A stretch of DNA of 64,000 bases, taken from NCBI RefSeq assembly GCF_021412625.1, contig NZ_JAKCFI010000001.1:186001-250000 (forward strand), written 5' to 3'. How positions within the stretch are numbered: position 1 is the first letter of the stretch; each line of letters begins with the position of its first letter. Of this stretch, positions 1 through 8,262 are shown one piece after another. Under the pieces are notes generated by a model, which did no database searches, was not told the DNA's origin, and was given only the letters and a program-made list of their open reading frames with translations. A program made the translations under genes and the position numbers. Origin of the DNA: Myxococcus stipitatus (GTDB lineage: Bacteria; Myxococcota; Myxococcia; Myxococcales; Myxococcaceae).

Positions 1-783
1 GGCGACCAGGCGCGACAGGTCCGTGGAGCTGGCCGTCAGCGCCATCGCCATGGCGGCCACCATGGCGGCGATCATGGACTCGTAGATGTCGGCGCCCATG
101 CCGGCCACGTCGCCCACGTTGTCACCCACGTTGTCGGCGATGACGCCGGGGTTGCGCGGGTCGTCCTCGGGGATGTTCTCGATGACCTTGCCGGCGATGT
201 CGGAGCCGACGTCCGCGGCCTTGGTGTAGATGCCGCCGCCCACGCGCGCGAACAGCGCGATGGAGCTGGCGCCCACCGCGAACGAGTGGAGGATGGGGGA
301 CAGCTGCGCGTGGCCCTGGAACGCGTAGTAGACGCCGCCCATGCCGAGCAGGCCCAGGCCCGCCACCGCGAGCCCCATCACCGCGCCGCCGTCCAGCGCG
401 ACGAGCAGCGCGTTCGGCTTCGAGCCGGTGCGCGCGGCCTGCGCCGTGCGCACGTTCGCGTACGTCGCGGCCTTCATGCCGATGTAGCCCGCCAGCAGCG
501 ACAGGAACGCGCCCAACACGAAGCTCGCGCTGGCCAGCCCGCCCAGCGTCAGGCCGATGAGCACCGCGAGGACGGCGCAGTAGGCCGCGAGCACCTTGTA
601 CTCACGGACGAGGAACGCCATCGCGCCTTCGCGGATGTAGCCCGCGATGCGGTTCATCGTCGCGTCGCCGTCCGGGAGCGCCTTGACGCGGAAGTAGAAG
701 AACGCAGCGAAGAGCAGACCCACGGCGCCGATGACACTCGGTGCGACTGCCCAGAAACTCGACTCGAGACTCGACAACTCCAT
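1..783 (-). CDS. hppA: Membrane-bound pyrophosphatase, proton/sodium pump (5' part, runs off left edge)
   Basis: The first 261 codons read on the minus strand from an ATG at 783-781 and are open to the window edge. The product is an integral-membrane enzyme that hydrolyses pyrophosphate in the cytoplasm and pumps H+ or Na+ outward. Seen in the sequence: an N-terminal hydrophobic segment, several further membrane segments, then the family signature GGGIYTKAADVGSDIAGKV followed by the Asp-rich IPEDDPRNP and IADNVGDNVGDVAGMGAD stretches that bind Mg-PPi. The residue that separates K+-dependent from K+-independent pumps lies beyond the edge, so ion type and K+ requirement cannot be told. Full-length members have about 670-800 residues, so roughly two thirds is missing here. 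Confidence 0.95.
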   Translation of the reverse strand, partial: MELSSLESSFWAVAPSVIGAVGLLFAAFFYFRVKALPDGDATMNRIAGYIREGAMAFLVREYKVLAAYCAVLAVLIGLTLGGLASASFVLGAFLSLLAGYIGMKAATYANVRTAQAARTGSKPNALLVALDGGAVMGLAVAGLGLLGMGGVYYAFQGHAQLSPILHSFAVGASSIALFARVGGGIYTKAADVGSDIAGKVIENIPEDDPRNPGVIADNVGDNVGDVAGMGADIYESMIAAMVAAMAMALTASSTDLSRLVA

Positions 784-1494
784 CCAATCCTCCAGAGCAG
801 TCCCGGGGCCTTGACACCCTCCCCATCTGGGTCGCTCGTGCGCCGCACATTGTGCGTGGGGGGCCTATACGGGATTTCCGAGCCATCTGGGAGCCTTCTC
901 GAAGCACCCACACGAGATGGCCGGGCGCTCGGAGGCGCGGACGGGGGCGGAGGGGCGGCGGAGGGCCCCCAGGGCTGTGTGCCGGTGTGGAATCCACCCC
1001 CCCTTGGGCACACGGGGAAGCCGTTTCTCGCCCCTCTGGGAGTCACTGGGACCCCTTTCCAGTGAGGACGGAGCGCGGCCAAGACGCCCAGGCCGTTGGT
1101 GGGCCTACGAATCCGCGCCTTTCGAGGGGAGCAGGGCCGTGAGCGGGGGGGCTGGGCGCGCCCTCACGGAGCGAGGCGGGCCAGAAGCCCACGGGCCGGG
1201 CAACGGGGCCACCCCTCCACCCCCGCCCAAGCCGCCGACGCGCACCTCATCGGGGTTTCCGAACCCCTGGGGTGATGTGTCGCCGTCGCGCCCCGCTTGC
1301 TCCCGGGCCGCACGCCCCTCGCGGCGAGAGCTTTGCCTGAAAGAGAGTTTTCGGGGGGAGTGGAGGCGTTGGATGGGGATGTGATGTGTCCTATGTGTCT
1401 TGTATTTCGTGATTTGCTGCTCCTGGCGCGTGGTGCCGTGTCCTGCGAGGGAATGGCCCCTCCTGACAAACCCGCGCTTCGTGGGAGCAAACAA
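784..1494. other. 711-base divergent intergenic region
   Basis: This stretch separates the divergently transcribed pyrophosphatase and glycosidase-like genes. I see no supportable gene in it; the open frames crossing it lack ribosome sites and look like GC-rich chance frames. A small perfect inverted repeat, CGCACA-T-TGTGCG, lies at 844-856 about 60 bases upstream of the pyrophosphatase start and could be a regulator site. The last 150 bases are less GC-rich and presumably hold the promoter of the downstream gene. Confidence 0.5.
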
Positions 1495-3063
1495 ATGCAC
1501 CTGGGATTGAAGCAATGGGGTGGCGCGTTGCTGGCCCTCGTCCTGGCGGTGGTGGTGGTGCTGCCGGGCGAGTCCGGCGCGGACCTGCCATATCCGACGC
1601 GCGGCGCCTACCGCATCAAGGGCATCCAGCCGGACTTCTGGCCGAGCTACGACGAGATCGCCGGCAACAACACGGGCGGCGTGGCCATGAACCTGGTCTG
1701 GGCCTCCTGGGAGCCGGCGGTGAAGGCGCCGCCCTGTGCCGCGGGACAGGTGGAGTACAGCGGGCATTGTTTCACGGTGGCGGCCAACGTGGACGCGGCC
1801 ATCCGCGAGTGGACCGCGCGGGGCGTGGTGGTGACGGCGGTGGTGTATGGCGTTCCCGCCTGGGCGCGGACGGGCCGCACCTGCACGCCCGCCGCGGCGG
1901 GCTTCGACATCTTCTGCGCCCCGAACAACCCGGCGGACTTCGGACGCTTCGTCGGCATGCTGGCCCGCCGCTACGACGGCCTCTCTGGAAATGGCCGCAT
2001 CGCCGACTTCGTCATCCACAACGAGGTCAACTCCAATGACTGGTTCGACATCGGCTGTGGCCAGGGCGCCGGGGCGTGCAACACCACCGCGTGGATGGAT
2101 GCCTATGCCGCCAACTACAACGCCGCCTATGACCAGGTCATGGCGTCGCAGCCCTCCGCGAAGGTGCTCATCTCCCTGACGCACCACTTCGGCTCGGAGC
2201 TGGACGCGCCCGCCGCCAACAGCCCGCTGCTGTCCGGGATGACGTTCCTGAAGGGCTTCGCGTCACGGGTGGGGACGCGGCAGTGGCGCGTGGCGTACCA
2301 CCCGTACGCGCCGGACCTGTTCAAGCCCCAGTTCTCCGCGGATGACTACCCGCGCGTGACGTATGGCAACCTGGGCGTGCTCGCGGGCTGGCTGCGCAAG
2401 ACGTTCCCGCTCCTGCCCCACGCCTGGGAGATCCAGCTCACGGAGAGCGGCATCCACTCGGGCTCGCCCCAGTCCTCGGAGGCCGCGCAACAGACGGCCG
2501 TCTGCAACACCTTCCGCAACGTGCTCGGGACGCCGGGCATCGAGAGCTACATCTACCACCGCATGCGGGACAACGCGGCGGAGGGAGGGCTGGCGCTGGG
2601 GCTGCGACGCACGGATGGCACCGCCAAGCCCGCGTGGAGCACCTGGGCGCTGGCCAACCGCAACGACCTGAGCCCGGCCCAGCTCTCCTGTGGCTTCGAG
2701 ACGCTGCCGTACCTCCGCCTGCGCCGGAGCTACCTCGCGTCGCGAGGGCACTGGGCGTCGACGCGGCTGCCGCCCTCCGGCTTCACGCAGGAGTCCTCGT
2801 GGCGTCTGTGGCGCGACCCGGTGGCCGGCACGCGCATGCTGTACGAATGCCAGGTGGGCAGCCACAACCTCATCAGCCCGGACGTGAACTGCGAGGGGCT
2901 GCGGCCCCTGGGGCCAGTGGGCTACATCCACGTCACCCAGGCGTCGGGGTCGGTGCCGCTGTATCGCTGCCGCATCGGAGCGGGGCAGGACCACTTCATC
3001 TCCCCCGCCTCCAACTGCGAGGGGCAGATCACCGAGCAGCTGCTGGGCTACGCCTTCCCGTGA
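1495..3063 (+). CDS. Secreted glycoside-hydrolase-like protein (DUF5722 type)
   Basis: 522 residues. The ATG at 1495 follows GGGAG at good spacing and begins a signal peptide ([18 protein letters not shown], about residues 6-30), so an earlier in-frame start at 1297 is rejected. The body resembles the DUF5722 TIM-barrel proteins of the glycosidase clan: a conserved HNEVN motif puts a candidate acid/base at Glu177 and an LTESG motif a candidate nucleophile at Glu317. The C-terminal 120 residues contain two copies of a Tyr/Cys..His-Asn/Phe..ISP..NCEG pattern like DUF5648-type substrate- or wall-binding repeats. The substrate is not known; secreted polysaccharide degradation is inferred. The gene is monocistronic and faces the protease pair tail to tail. 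Confidence 0.7.
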   Translation: MHLGLKQWGGALLALVLAVVVVLPGESGADLPYPTRGAYRIKGIQPDFWPSYDEIAGNNTGGVAMNLVWASWEPAVKAPPCAAGQVEYSGHCFTVAANVDAAIREWTARGVVVTAVVYGVPAWARTGRTCTPAAAGFDIFCAPNNPADFGRFVGMLARRYDGLSGNGRIADFVIHNEVNSNDWFDIGCGQGAGACNTTAWMDAYAANYNAAYDQVMASQPSAKVLISLTHHFGSELDAPAANSPLLSGMTFLKGFASRVGTRQWRVAYHPYAPDLFKPQFSADDYPRVTYGNLGVLAGWLRKTFPLLPHAWEIQLTESGIHSGSPQSSEAAQQTAVCNTFRNVLGTPGIESYIYHRMRDNAAEGGLALGLRRTDGTAKPAWSTWALANRNDLSPAQLSCGFETLPYLRLRRSYLASRGHWASTRLPPSGFTQESSWRLWRDPVAGTRMLYECQVGSHNLISPDVNCEGLRPLGPVGYIHVTQASGSVPLYRCRIGAGQDHFISPASNCEGQITEQLLGYAFP

Positions 3064-3070
3064 GGCGCCA

Positions 3071-3096
3071 GGGGCGGGCGGCAGACCGCTCGCCCC
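3071..3096. terminator. Possible bidirectional hairpin terminator
   Basis: An imperfect inverted repeat (arms 3071-3080 and 3087-3096, one mismatch) lies between the convergent glycosidase-like and serine protease genes. It has no T-run, so this is a weak call. Confidence 0.3.
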
Positions 3097-3111
3097 GCTC
3101 GGGCGGCGCGC

Positions 3112-3882
3112 TCAGCGCTCGACGATGTCGCCGTCCACCAGGTACTCGGAGGCCTCGACAATCCCTTCCGTCGTCCAGCCCCAGTTCGTGCCGCGCCCGT
3201 CCTCCTGGCAGTCGCCGTCGGTGTGGACGCCCACGAGGTAGCCCTGCGCGTTGAGGACCCCCGCGCCGGAGCTGCTGACCAGCGTGTCCAGGTCCTCGTA
3301 GTAGATGTGCCCGTTGCAGGAGGCCTGGAGCGAGCCCTCGGCGATGGACTTGGGATGGCCGCGCGGATGCTGGATGACGGCGAGCCGCTCCGACGGGCGC
3401 GTCGAGAGCAGGATGGGGGGCGTGGAGGGCAGGGTGTCCAACGCGATGAGCGCGTAGTCCGGCGCATCCGAGCGCTCGATGACGGTCCCCTCGGTCATCA
3501 GGTCGTCGCCGTCGGGGTCGTCCTCGAAGTTGAACACCAGCAGCGGTCGGTCGCCCAGCCCGACGCAGTGGCCCGCCGTCAATACGACCGGGCCGGCGCT
3601 CGCCTCGATGAGCGTCCCGGTGCACCGGCCGTCGATGAAGGCGACGGCGTCCTCCCGGTCCGCGGCGGTGGAGAGCGCGCCCTGGTAGCGGTTGACGGGC
3701 GTGAAGTCGAGCGTCGGGCCACACTGGGCCTGGGCGCTCACCCGAGGCGTGGGTGGTTGCTCGCAGACATCGGTCTCCGCGGGCACCGCGTCGTCTCCAC
3801 AGGCCAACAGGCCCAGGAGCGCGGTGCCCGCGAGAGTCGGGCCCCACGGCGTCGGAAATGAACGATGGGGCCGCTTCGTCAT
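3112..3882 (-). CDS. Secreted trypsin-like serine protease, lipoprotein (S1 family)
   Basis: 256 residues. A lipoprotein signal ends in LLGLLAC with the lipid-accepting Cys at 28. The chymotrypsin-fold triad is visible: His105 in LTAGHCV, Asp142 in SDAPDYALI and Ser205 in LVSSSGAGVL. The usual GDSGGP around the nucleophile is SSSGAG here, a known degree of drift among bacterial trypsin-like proteins. The protein should be anchored in the envelope facing the periplasm or exterior and cut exogenous protein. Its ATG lies one base after the TGA of the upstream M57 metalloprotease gene (TGA-G-ATG), so the two are almost certainly cotranscribed and translationally coupled. Activity is likely but not proven because of the changed nucleophile loop. 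Confidence 0.85.
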   Translation of the reverse strand: MTKRPHRSFPTPWGPTLAGTALLGLLACGDDAVPAETDVCEQPPTPRVSAQAQCGPTLDFTPVNRYQGALSTAADREDAVAFIDGRCTGTLIEASAGPVVLTAGHCVGLGDRPLLVFNFEDDPDGDDLMTEGTVIERSDAPDYALIALDTLPSTPPILLSTRPSERLAVIQHPRGHPKSIAEGSLQASCNGHIYYEDLDTLVSSSGAGVLNAQGYLVGVHTDGDCQEDGRGTNWGWTTEGIVEASEYLVDGDIVER

Positions 3883-3883
3883 C

Positions 3884-4654
3884 TCAGTACAGGTAGTTCA
3901 GCGCGGTGATGTCGCTGCTGGTGAACTCGCCCGTCTCCGTGGAGCGGAAGCAGGAGTTCATGATGGAGCCGCCGACGGTCGCCGTGCTCGGCGTGCCGGG
4001 GATGAGGACGGCGCCCACGCCGGCCGTGCCCTCGTTGCCGCCGGAGCCGCAGCTGATGGCGCGGTTGTAGTAGTCGGAGTGACGGAAGCCGATGCAGTGA
4101 CCGAGCTCGTGGGTGATGACGTGCTCCGCCACGTCGGCGCTGTAGCTGCTCAGGCCCGTGCCGATGTTGATGGTGCCGTAGGGCTGGCCGCCGGAGGGGA
4201 AGCCCGCGGAGCCGCCCGTGCCGGACGTCGTCTGGGCGGTGATGTTCGCGTTGCAGCCCGTGGTGGGGCCACGCGCGAACGTCAGCACGAGGCCGCGCTG
4301 GTTGTAGTTCTGGATGGCCGCGTCGAGGCCCGCGCTCAGCCGGGCGTTGTTGGTGAAGGCGGCGGTGGGGTTGATGCAGATCTTCTTCGTGCCGGTCACC
4401 AGGTTGGTCGTGCGGTACTGCTCCGACGTCACCTTGTCGGTCTGCAGCATCTCGCGCGAGGCCGTCAGCGTCACGTGCGCGTCGCGGCCCACGTACACGG
4501 CACCATCCACCTCCATGATGTCGTTGATGGGGAAGCCCGCCTCGACCAGGTTAGAGATGATCTCCTCGTTCTCGCTCTGCGGCGCGGTGTCGTTACCGCA
4601 GCCGGCCATCAGCGCGCCACAGCTCACCGCGAGGACTGCCGCTCTCTTGAACAT
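3884..4654 (-). CDS. M57-family zinc metalloprotease, lipoprotein
   Basis: 256 residues. The signal sequence ends in ALMAGC with the lipidated Cys at 19. The zinc motif HELGHCIGFRH spans residues 182-192, giving His182, His186 and His192 as ligands and Glu183 as catalytic base; a downstream SIMNSC supplies the Met-turn of metzincins. The overall pattern matches the dual-action HEIGH metallopeptidase family (M57) common in myxobacteria. It is first gene of a two-gene unit with the S1 protease. Upstream lies a 640-base gap that presumably holds its promoter. Role inferred: extracellular proteolysis during predation or development. Confidence 0.88.
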   Translation of the reverse strand: MFKRAAVLAVSCGALMAGCGNDTAPQSENEEIISNLVEAGFPINDIMEVDGAVYVGRDAHVTLTASREMLQTDKVTSEQYRTTNLVTGTKKICINPTAAFTNNARLSAGLDAAIQNYNQRGLVLTFARGPTTGCNANITAQTTSGTGGSAGFPSGGQPYGTINIGTGLSSYSADVAEHVITHELGHCIGFRHSDYYNRAISCGSGGNEGTAGVGAVLIPGTPSTATVGGSIMNSCFRSTETGEFTSSDITALNYLY

Positions 4655-5291
4655 GTCAGATTCCTCAGATGCAACGGGGGGACACGCCGCCGCCCGACTT
4701 TCCGTCAGCCACGGTGGCGTGCCGGGCCTGTGAGCAACTGTTGGGCCACATCCCTCGATAGAGAGGCAAAGTTGGTTTTAATGGAAAGGCCTGGACTATC
4801 CGTGCTCCAGGTGCGGGCGAGCCCTCGTAAAGGGACCTGACACGGGTCTCTGTAAGAGCCTGGTCTGACGATGGTTTTGGTCCGTTCGTACCGGCGACCC
4901 GATTTTGGACAGGGGTGTCTTTGAATCAGTCACCAGCCCCTGGGGTCGAGTCTACCCGCGAGCACACCGGGTGTGGCCGGGAGCGAGACGGTGCGCGTGT
5001 GGACGAACGTGTCGTCATTGAGCCGCCGCGTCAAGGGGGGTATTCGCGTGACGCGGGGCGCCTGGTGCGTGCATGCGCGCCAATGGCCGGGGATGGGCAG
5101 GGCGGGTGTGGGCGGCGTGGCCGGGTCGAGATGTCTCGGGTGTCTCAGTCGGCCCGCGGCGCAAGGCGCGTCGTCCCGTTGTCCCGAGCGCCCGCTTCCC
5201 GATGGAGCGCCGTCGGGGCATGTCGCCGTCCGCGACATGTTATACGCGTGCTCGGCACGCGGGGTCGTGACCCAGAGGGGGAGTTCGAGGA
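4655..5291. other. 637-base divergent intergenic region
   Basis: This region lies between the M57 protease gene (minus) and the zinc-ribbon protein gene (plus). The part near 4740-4910 is noticeably less GC-rich than the genes and probably carries the protease promoter. No gene or RNA structure could be supported. The right end contains an inverted repeat overlapping a possible -10 element, listed separately. Confidence 0.45.
5219..5239 (+). promoter_or_regulatory. Inverted repeat overlapping a possible promoter
   Basis: Arms CATGTCGC (5219-5226) and GCGACATG (5232-5239) are perfect inverted repeats with a 5-base spacer. They are followed directly by TTATAC at 5240-5245, which resembles a -10 hexamer, about 47 bases before the ATG of the zinc-ribbon gene. 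The layout fits an operator for a dimeric regulator. Function is inferred only from the symmetry and position. Confidence 0.4.
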
Positions 5292-6896
5292 ATGTCGGAG
5301 CGGCAGATCGAGATGTACTGGCGGTGCTCGAGTTGCAACCATCGCAACCTCGGCCGCCACATGGTGTGCCGGCAATGCAAGAACGCCAAGGACGGCAGTG
5401 AGCAGTACGAGATGCCGGAGGACCCCTCCTCCGCGGTGACGGTGACGGACGAGGCCCTGCTGCGCATGGCGCTGGCGGGGCCCAACTGGCGCTGCGCCTA
5501 CTGCGACAGCGACCAGCGTGCCCTCGACGGGAGTTGCAAGAACTGTGGCGCGGCCGTCCCGGAGATGTCGCCCTCCGCTCCAGATGATACATCCGATACA
5601 TCCGGGTCTTCGGCTCCGAGGGAGTCCCTGTTGGAGAAGTCCAGGCGCCGCCCGGGGTGCACGGCGCTGCTCGTCCTCGCGGTCGTCTTCGGGTGCTGCT
5701 GCCCGTGCTGGATGTCCTCGAAGGACGTGAAGCCGGGCAGCCCCGCGCCCGCCGCGCAGGCCGTGGGTGGGCCGGAGTGGACGAGGTCGTTGAAGGTCAC
5801 GGAGGTGTCGTGGGTCCACACGGTGTCGGTGGACCGCTACCTGCTCGTCGAGAACGAGGGCTTCGCCGAGGACCGCCCCGAGAGGGCCCTCGCGGTGAAG
5901 GCCCAGGGCAAGCGGCACCACCATGATGACGAGGTGCTGGAGGGCTACGAGACCGTCTACTTCACGGAGTCCGTCCAGAAGGGCTACTCCACGGAGAGCT
6001 ACCGGGAGGACGAGCCCTGTGGCCAGGACTGCGAGACGACGCCCAAGAAGTGCAAGGAGACGTGCACGAGCAACCGCAACGGCTTCGCCACCTGCAAGAC
6101 GACCTGCACGGGAGGCAACCGCGAGTGCTCCACGCGGTATTGCTCGGTGAAGAAGACACGGAAGGTCCCCCGCTATGTCGATGAGCGGCGCTCCCGCCAG
6201 GAGCCGCGCTATCGCAGCGTGCCTCGGAGCGCGACGTGGTTCACCTGGAAGGAGTGGGAGTGGAAGTTCGACCGGAAGGTGACCGCGAGCGGAGCGACGA
6301 CCGAGACGCGCTGGCCCACGGACGCGGAGCTGCGGCCGGTCAAGCCGCTGGCCAAGGGAGAGCGGGAGCGCAGTGAGCGCAGCGGGACCTACCGTGTCGT
6401 CCTGAAGGACGACGCGAATCCTCCCGTGACGTACACGCCGACGACGCTCGAGGAGTTCCAGCGCTTCCCCCTGGGCAGTACGCACACCGTCCAGAAGGAG
6501 GGCGACAGGCTCACGGTCATCCCGCCGAAGCCGTCGGAGTCCGCAACGGCGGCGGTGCCGGAGACGGCCCCCACCTCGGCCACCGTCCCTGCGACGGCGC
6601 AGGGGAAGACTTCCTCGCCAACGACCGTCCCAGGTCCGGCGTCGGCGAAGACGCCCTCGCCTGTCACGGCCCCGGCGCGGTCGAAGGAGAAGACGCCCGC
6701 GCCTGCCACGGCGTCGGCGTCGGGAAAGGCTTCCCCACCCGCCACCGTCCAGCCGGCATCGGCGAAGGAGCACGCGCCAGTCTCCACTCCAGCACCGCAA
6801 GAGAAGTCGCCCGCTCCAGCGAGTGACGCGGTGACAGGCCACCCAGCACCGCAAGAGAAGTCGCCCGCACCGGCCCCCGCCGCTCCAGTGAAGTGA
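5292..6896 (+). CDS. Zinc-ribbon, single-membrane-span protein with Pro/Ala/Ser-rich tail
   Basis: 534 residues, function unknown. Two RanBP2-like zinc ribbons lie at the N-terminus: WRCSSCNHRN..CRQC (about residues 10-29) and WRCAYCDSDQ..CKNC (67-85). A membrane segment follows at about 121-142 (TALLVLAVVFGCC), then a charged region with a Cys-rich cluster near 245-285 (about ten Cys). The last 120 residues are a low-complexity tail of Pro, Ala, Ser, Thr and Lys with repeats such as APQEKSPAPA, encoded by tandem DNA repeats. The topology suggests cytoplasmic zinc ribbons and an exported Cys-rich domain. The start has GGGGGAG eight bases upstream. The reading frame ends inside the second DNA repeat unit because of a one-base difference between units. 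Confidence 0.8.
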   Translation: MSERQIEMYWRCSSCNHRNLGRHMVCRQCKNAKDGSEQYEMPEDPSSAVTVTDEALLRMALAGPNWRCAYCDSDQRALDGSCKNCGAAVPEMSPSAPDDTSDTSGSSAPRESLLEKSRRRPGCTALLVLAVVFGCCCPCWMSSKDVKPGSPAPAAQAVGGPEWTRSLKVTEVSWVHTVSVDRYLLVENEGFAEDRPERALAVKAQGKRHHHDDEVLEGYETVYFTESVQKGYSTESYREDEPCGQDCETTPKKCKETCTSNRNGFATCKTTCTGGNRECSTRYCSVKKTRKVPRYVDERRSRQEPRYRSVPRSATWFTWKEWEWKFDRKVTASGATTETRWPTDAELRPVKPLAKGERERSERSGTYRVVLKDDANPPVTYTPTTLEEFQRFPLGSTHTVQKEGDRLTVIPPKPSESATAAVPETAPTSATVPATAQGKTSSPTTVPGPASAKTPSPVTAPARSKEKTPAPATASASGKASPPATVQPASAKEHAPVSTPAPQEKSPAPASDAVTGHPAPQEKSPAPAPAAPVK

Positions 6897-7048
6897 CGCG
6901 GTGACAGGCCGCCCATCGCCGCCAGAGACGGCGCTGGAACCGGCCCCCGCTCCAGCGGAGCGATGTGGTGACACGCGACCCGGCGCCGCCAGAGACGGCG
7001 CTGGAGCCGGTTCCTGCTCCAGCGAAGTGACGTGGTGGCAGGCCGCCC
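6791..7048. repeat. Degenerate tandem repeat, four units, crossing a stop codon
   Basis: Units run 6791-6844 (54 bases), 6845-6914 (70), 6915-6981 (67) and 6982-7048 (67). Each carries a version of CCGCAAGAGAAGTCGC or CCGCCAGAGACGGCGC, then GCTCCAG, then GTGACGCGGTGACAGG. The first two units encode the tail of the zinc-ribbon protein. The third and fourth are outside the gene. In unit 2 an extra base (GTGAAGTGACG against GCGAGTGACG in unit 1) creates the stop at 6894-6896; in the shifted frame the DNA stays open to a TGA at 7069-7071. Confidence 0.85.
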
Positions 7049-7659
7049 GGCGCTGCCCGGGCGCTCATTGAAGTGGCGATGGGCCCCCTGGCGCCTCTTT
7101 CCCAGGCGCCCGGGGCTCTCCTTCACCGTTCGTGTCCCTCCACGCGGGACTCGTGGAGGCGGTCCCGTCCATGGCGCGTGTGGAGGATGCTCGCCATCCG
7201 ACAATCGCGCGCCCGTGTCCTGACGACCCGGGATGTCTGTCTTGCTGGCGCGCCTGGACACCCATGGCGTCGCTCTCGCCCGGCTGACCTGGTGCGTCTT
7301 TGTCTTGTTTGTCGATAGAGGTCCCGCCGTCCCGGTTCCCGCAGGCTGTGAATGATTGCGTCCTCGTCGGCGCATGGCGGGAGGTGTCCTGGTGGGTTGG
7401 TGTTCTCGCTGCGGCCCCGGCGCCATGGTGTCGTTGGCTGGCGTTGCGCGACGGACGATTTCCCTGAAATGCGGTTTGAAGTTCGGGAGCATTCCTATAC
7501 ACAGATGCCTGCCATGGATTGCCGCATGCGCGGCGGCCATGGGTCCATCCCGGGAAGACAATTCCTTGCGTCCTTGGCGGGCGCTGGTCCGCGTGCGCCC
7601 GCAAGCCGGTCGTCTGCCCCGCTCGTCCCGAGGTGTATCACCCGCAGTCAGGAGGCAGC
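6897..7659. other. 763-base region downstream of the zinc-ribbon gene
   Basis: The first 150 bases are the decayed repeat units. The remainder, up to the basic-protein gene, has several open frames on both strands but none with a ribosome site or recognisable protein. The promoter of the biosynthetic operon probably lies in its last 200 bases, which are relatively AT-rich around 7340-7510. Confidence 0.45.
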
Positions 7660-8115
7660 ATGAACAAACGCAATGATGACAAGTCGTCGGACACTGGCAC
7701 CGAGCAACCGGCCCGAACGGGGGCGGTGAAGCCTCGCGTGGGACGCGCGAAGCAGGTGCGCAGGCTCCGCGAGAAGAGCACCCTGGCGGTGCGGGCCGCC
7801 GCGCCGGCCTCGTCCACCCAGGGAGGCGAGACGCGTGTCCCCAGGCAGGGGAGGCTGCGCCAGCTCAAGGCCACGAAGCAGGTGGCCGCGAAGCTGACGG
7901 CTGTCCAGGGACGGAGCCCCGGGGCCGAGAGGGTGACGCTCGCCAAGCCGCTGCAGCTGCGCCAGCTCGCCGCGCGCAAGAGCCTCAAGATCGCCCGGAG
8001 CCCCGCTCGGGTGGGAGGCGCTGGCGCGGGTACGCGGCAGACCCTGGGCCGCACGGCGCAGGCTCGCCAGCTGGGCACGAAGAAGCAGCTCGCGAAGAAG
8101 GCCCAACAGGCCTGA
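7660..8115 (+). CDS. Small, very basic repeat protein of unknown function
   Basis: 151 residues starting at an ATG preceded by GGAGG at ideal spacing. The protein is rich in Lys, Arg, Gln and Ala and almost free of acidic residues after the first 20. A loose motif recurs: RLRQLKATKQVAAKL, LQLRQLAARKSLKIA and ARQLGTKKQLAKKA, spaced 35-50 residues apart. No signal peptide or known domain is visible. It could be a nucleic-acid-binding protein resembling histone H1-like tails, or a leader-type polypeptide linked to the enzymes encoded next. It lies 147 bases upstream of the PaaK-like ligase gene on the same strand, so it may be the first gene of that operon. Confidence 0.65.
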   Translation: MNKRNDDKSSDTGTEQPARTGAVKPRVGRAKQVRRLREKSTLAVRAAAPASSTQGGETRVPRQGRLRQLKATKQVAAKLTAVQGRSPGAERVTLAKPLQLRQLAARKSLKIARSPARVGGAGAGTRQTLGRTAQARQLGTKKQLAKKAQQA

Positions 8116-8262
8116 GCCCGCGGGCCCGCTGACACCGAATCGTCGGGACCGCATGGTCACCGTGGCGGTGCCCGTGCGGTCCCCTTCCGAAGACAGCGCA
8201 TCCCCACCGGGAGGCTCCCGCCCCAGGGCGTGGCGGCTTCCGCTCCAGAGGACGTGAAACCC

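Noticed and set aside
7352-7663. Plus-strand frames in the gap before the basic-protein gene
   Set aside because: No ribosome site or domain; the composition looks random.
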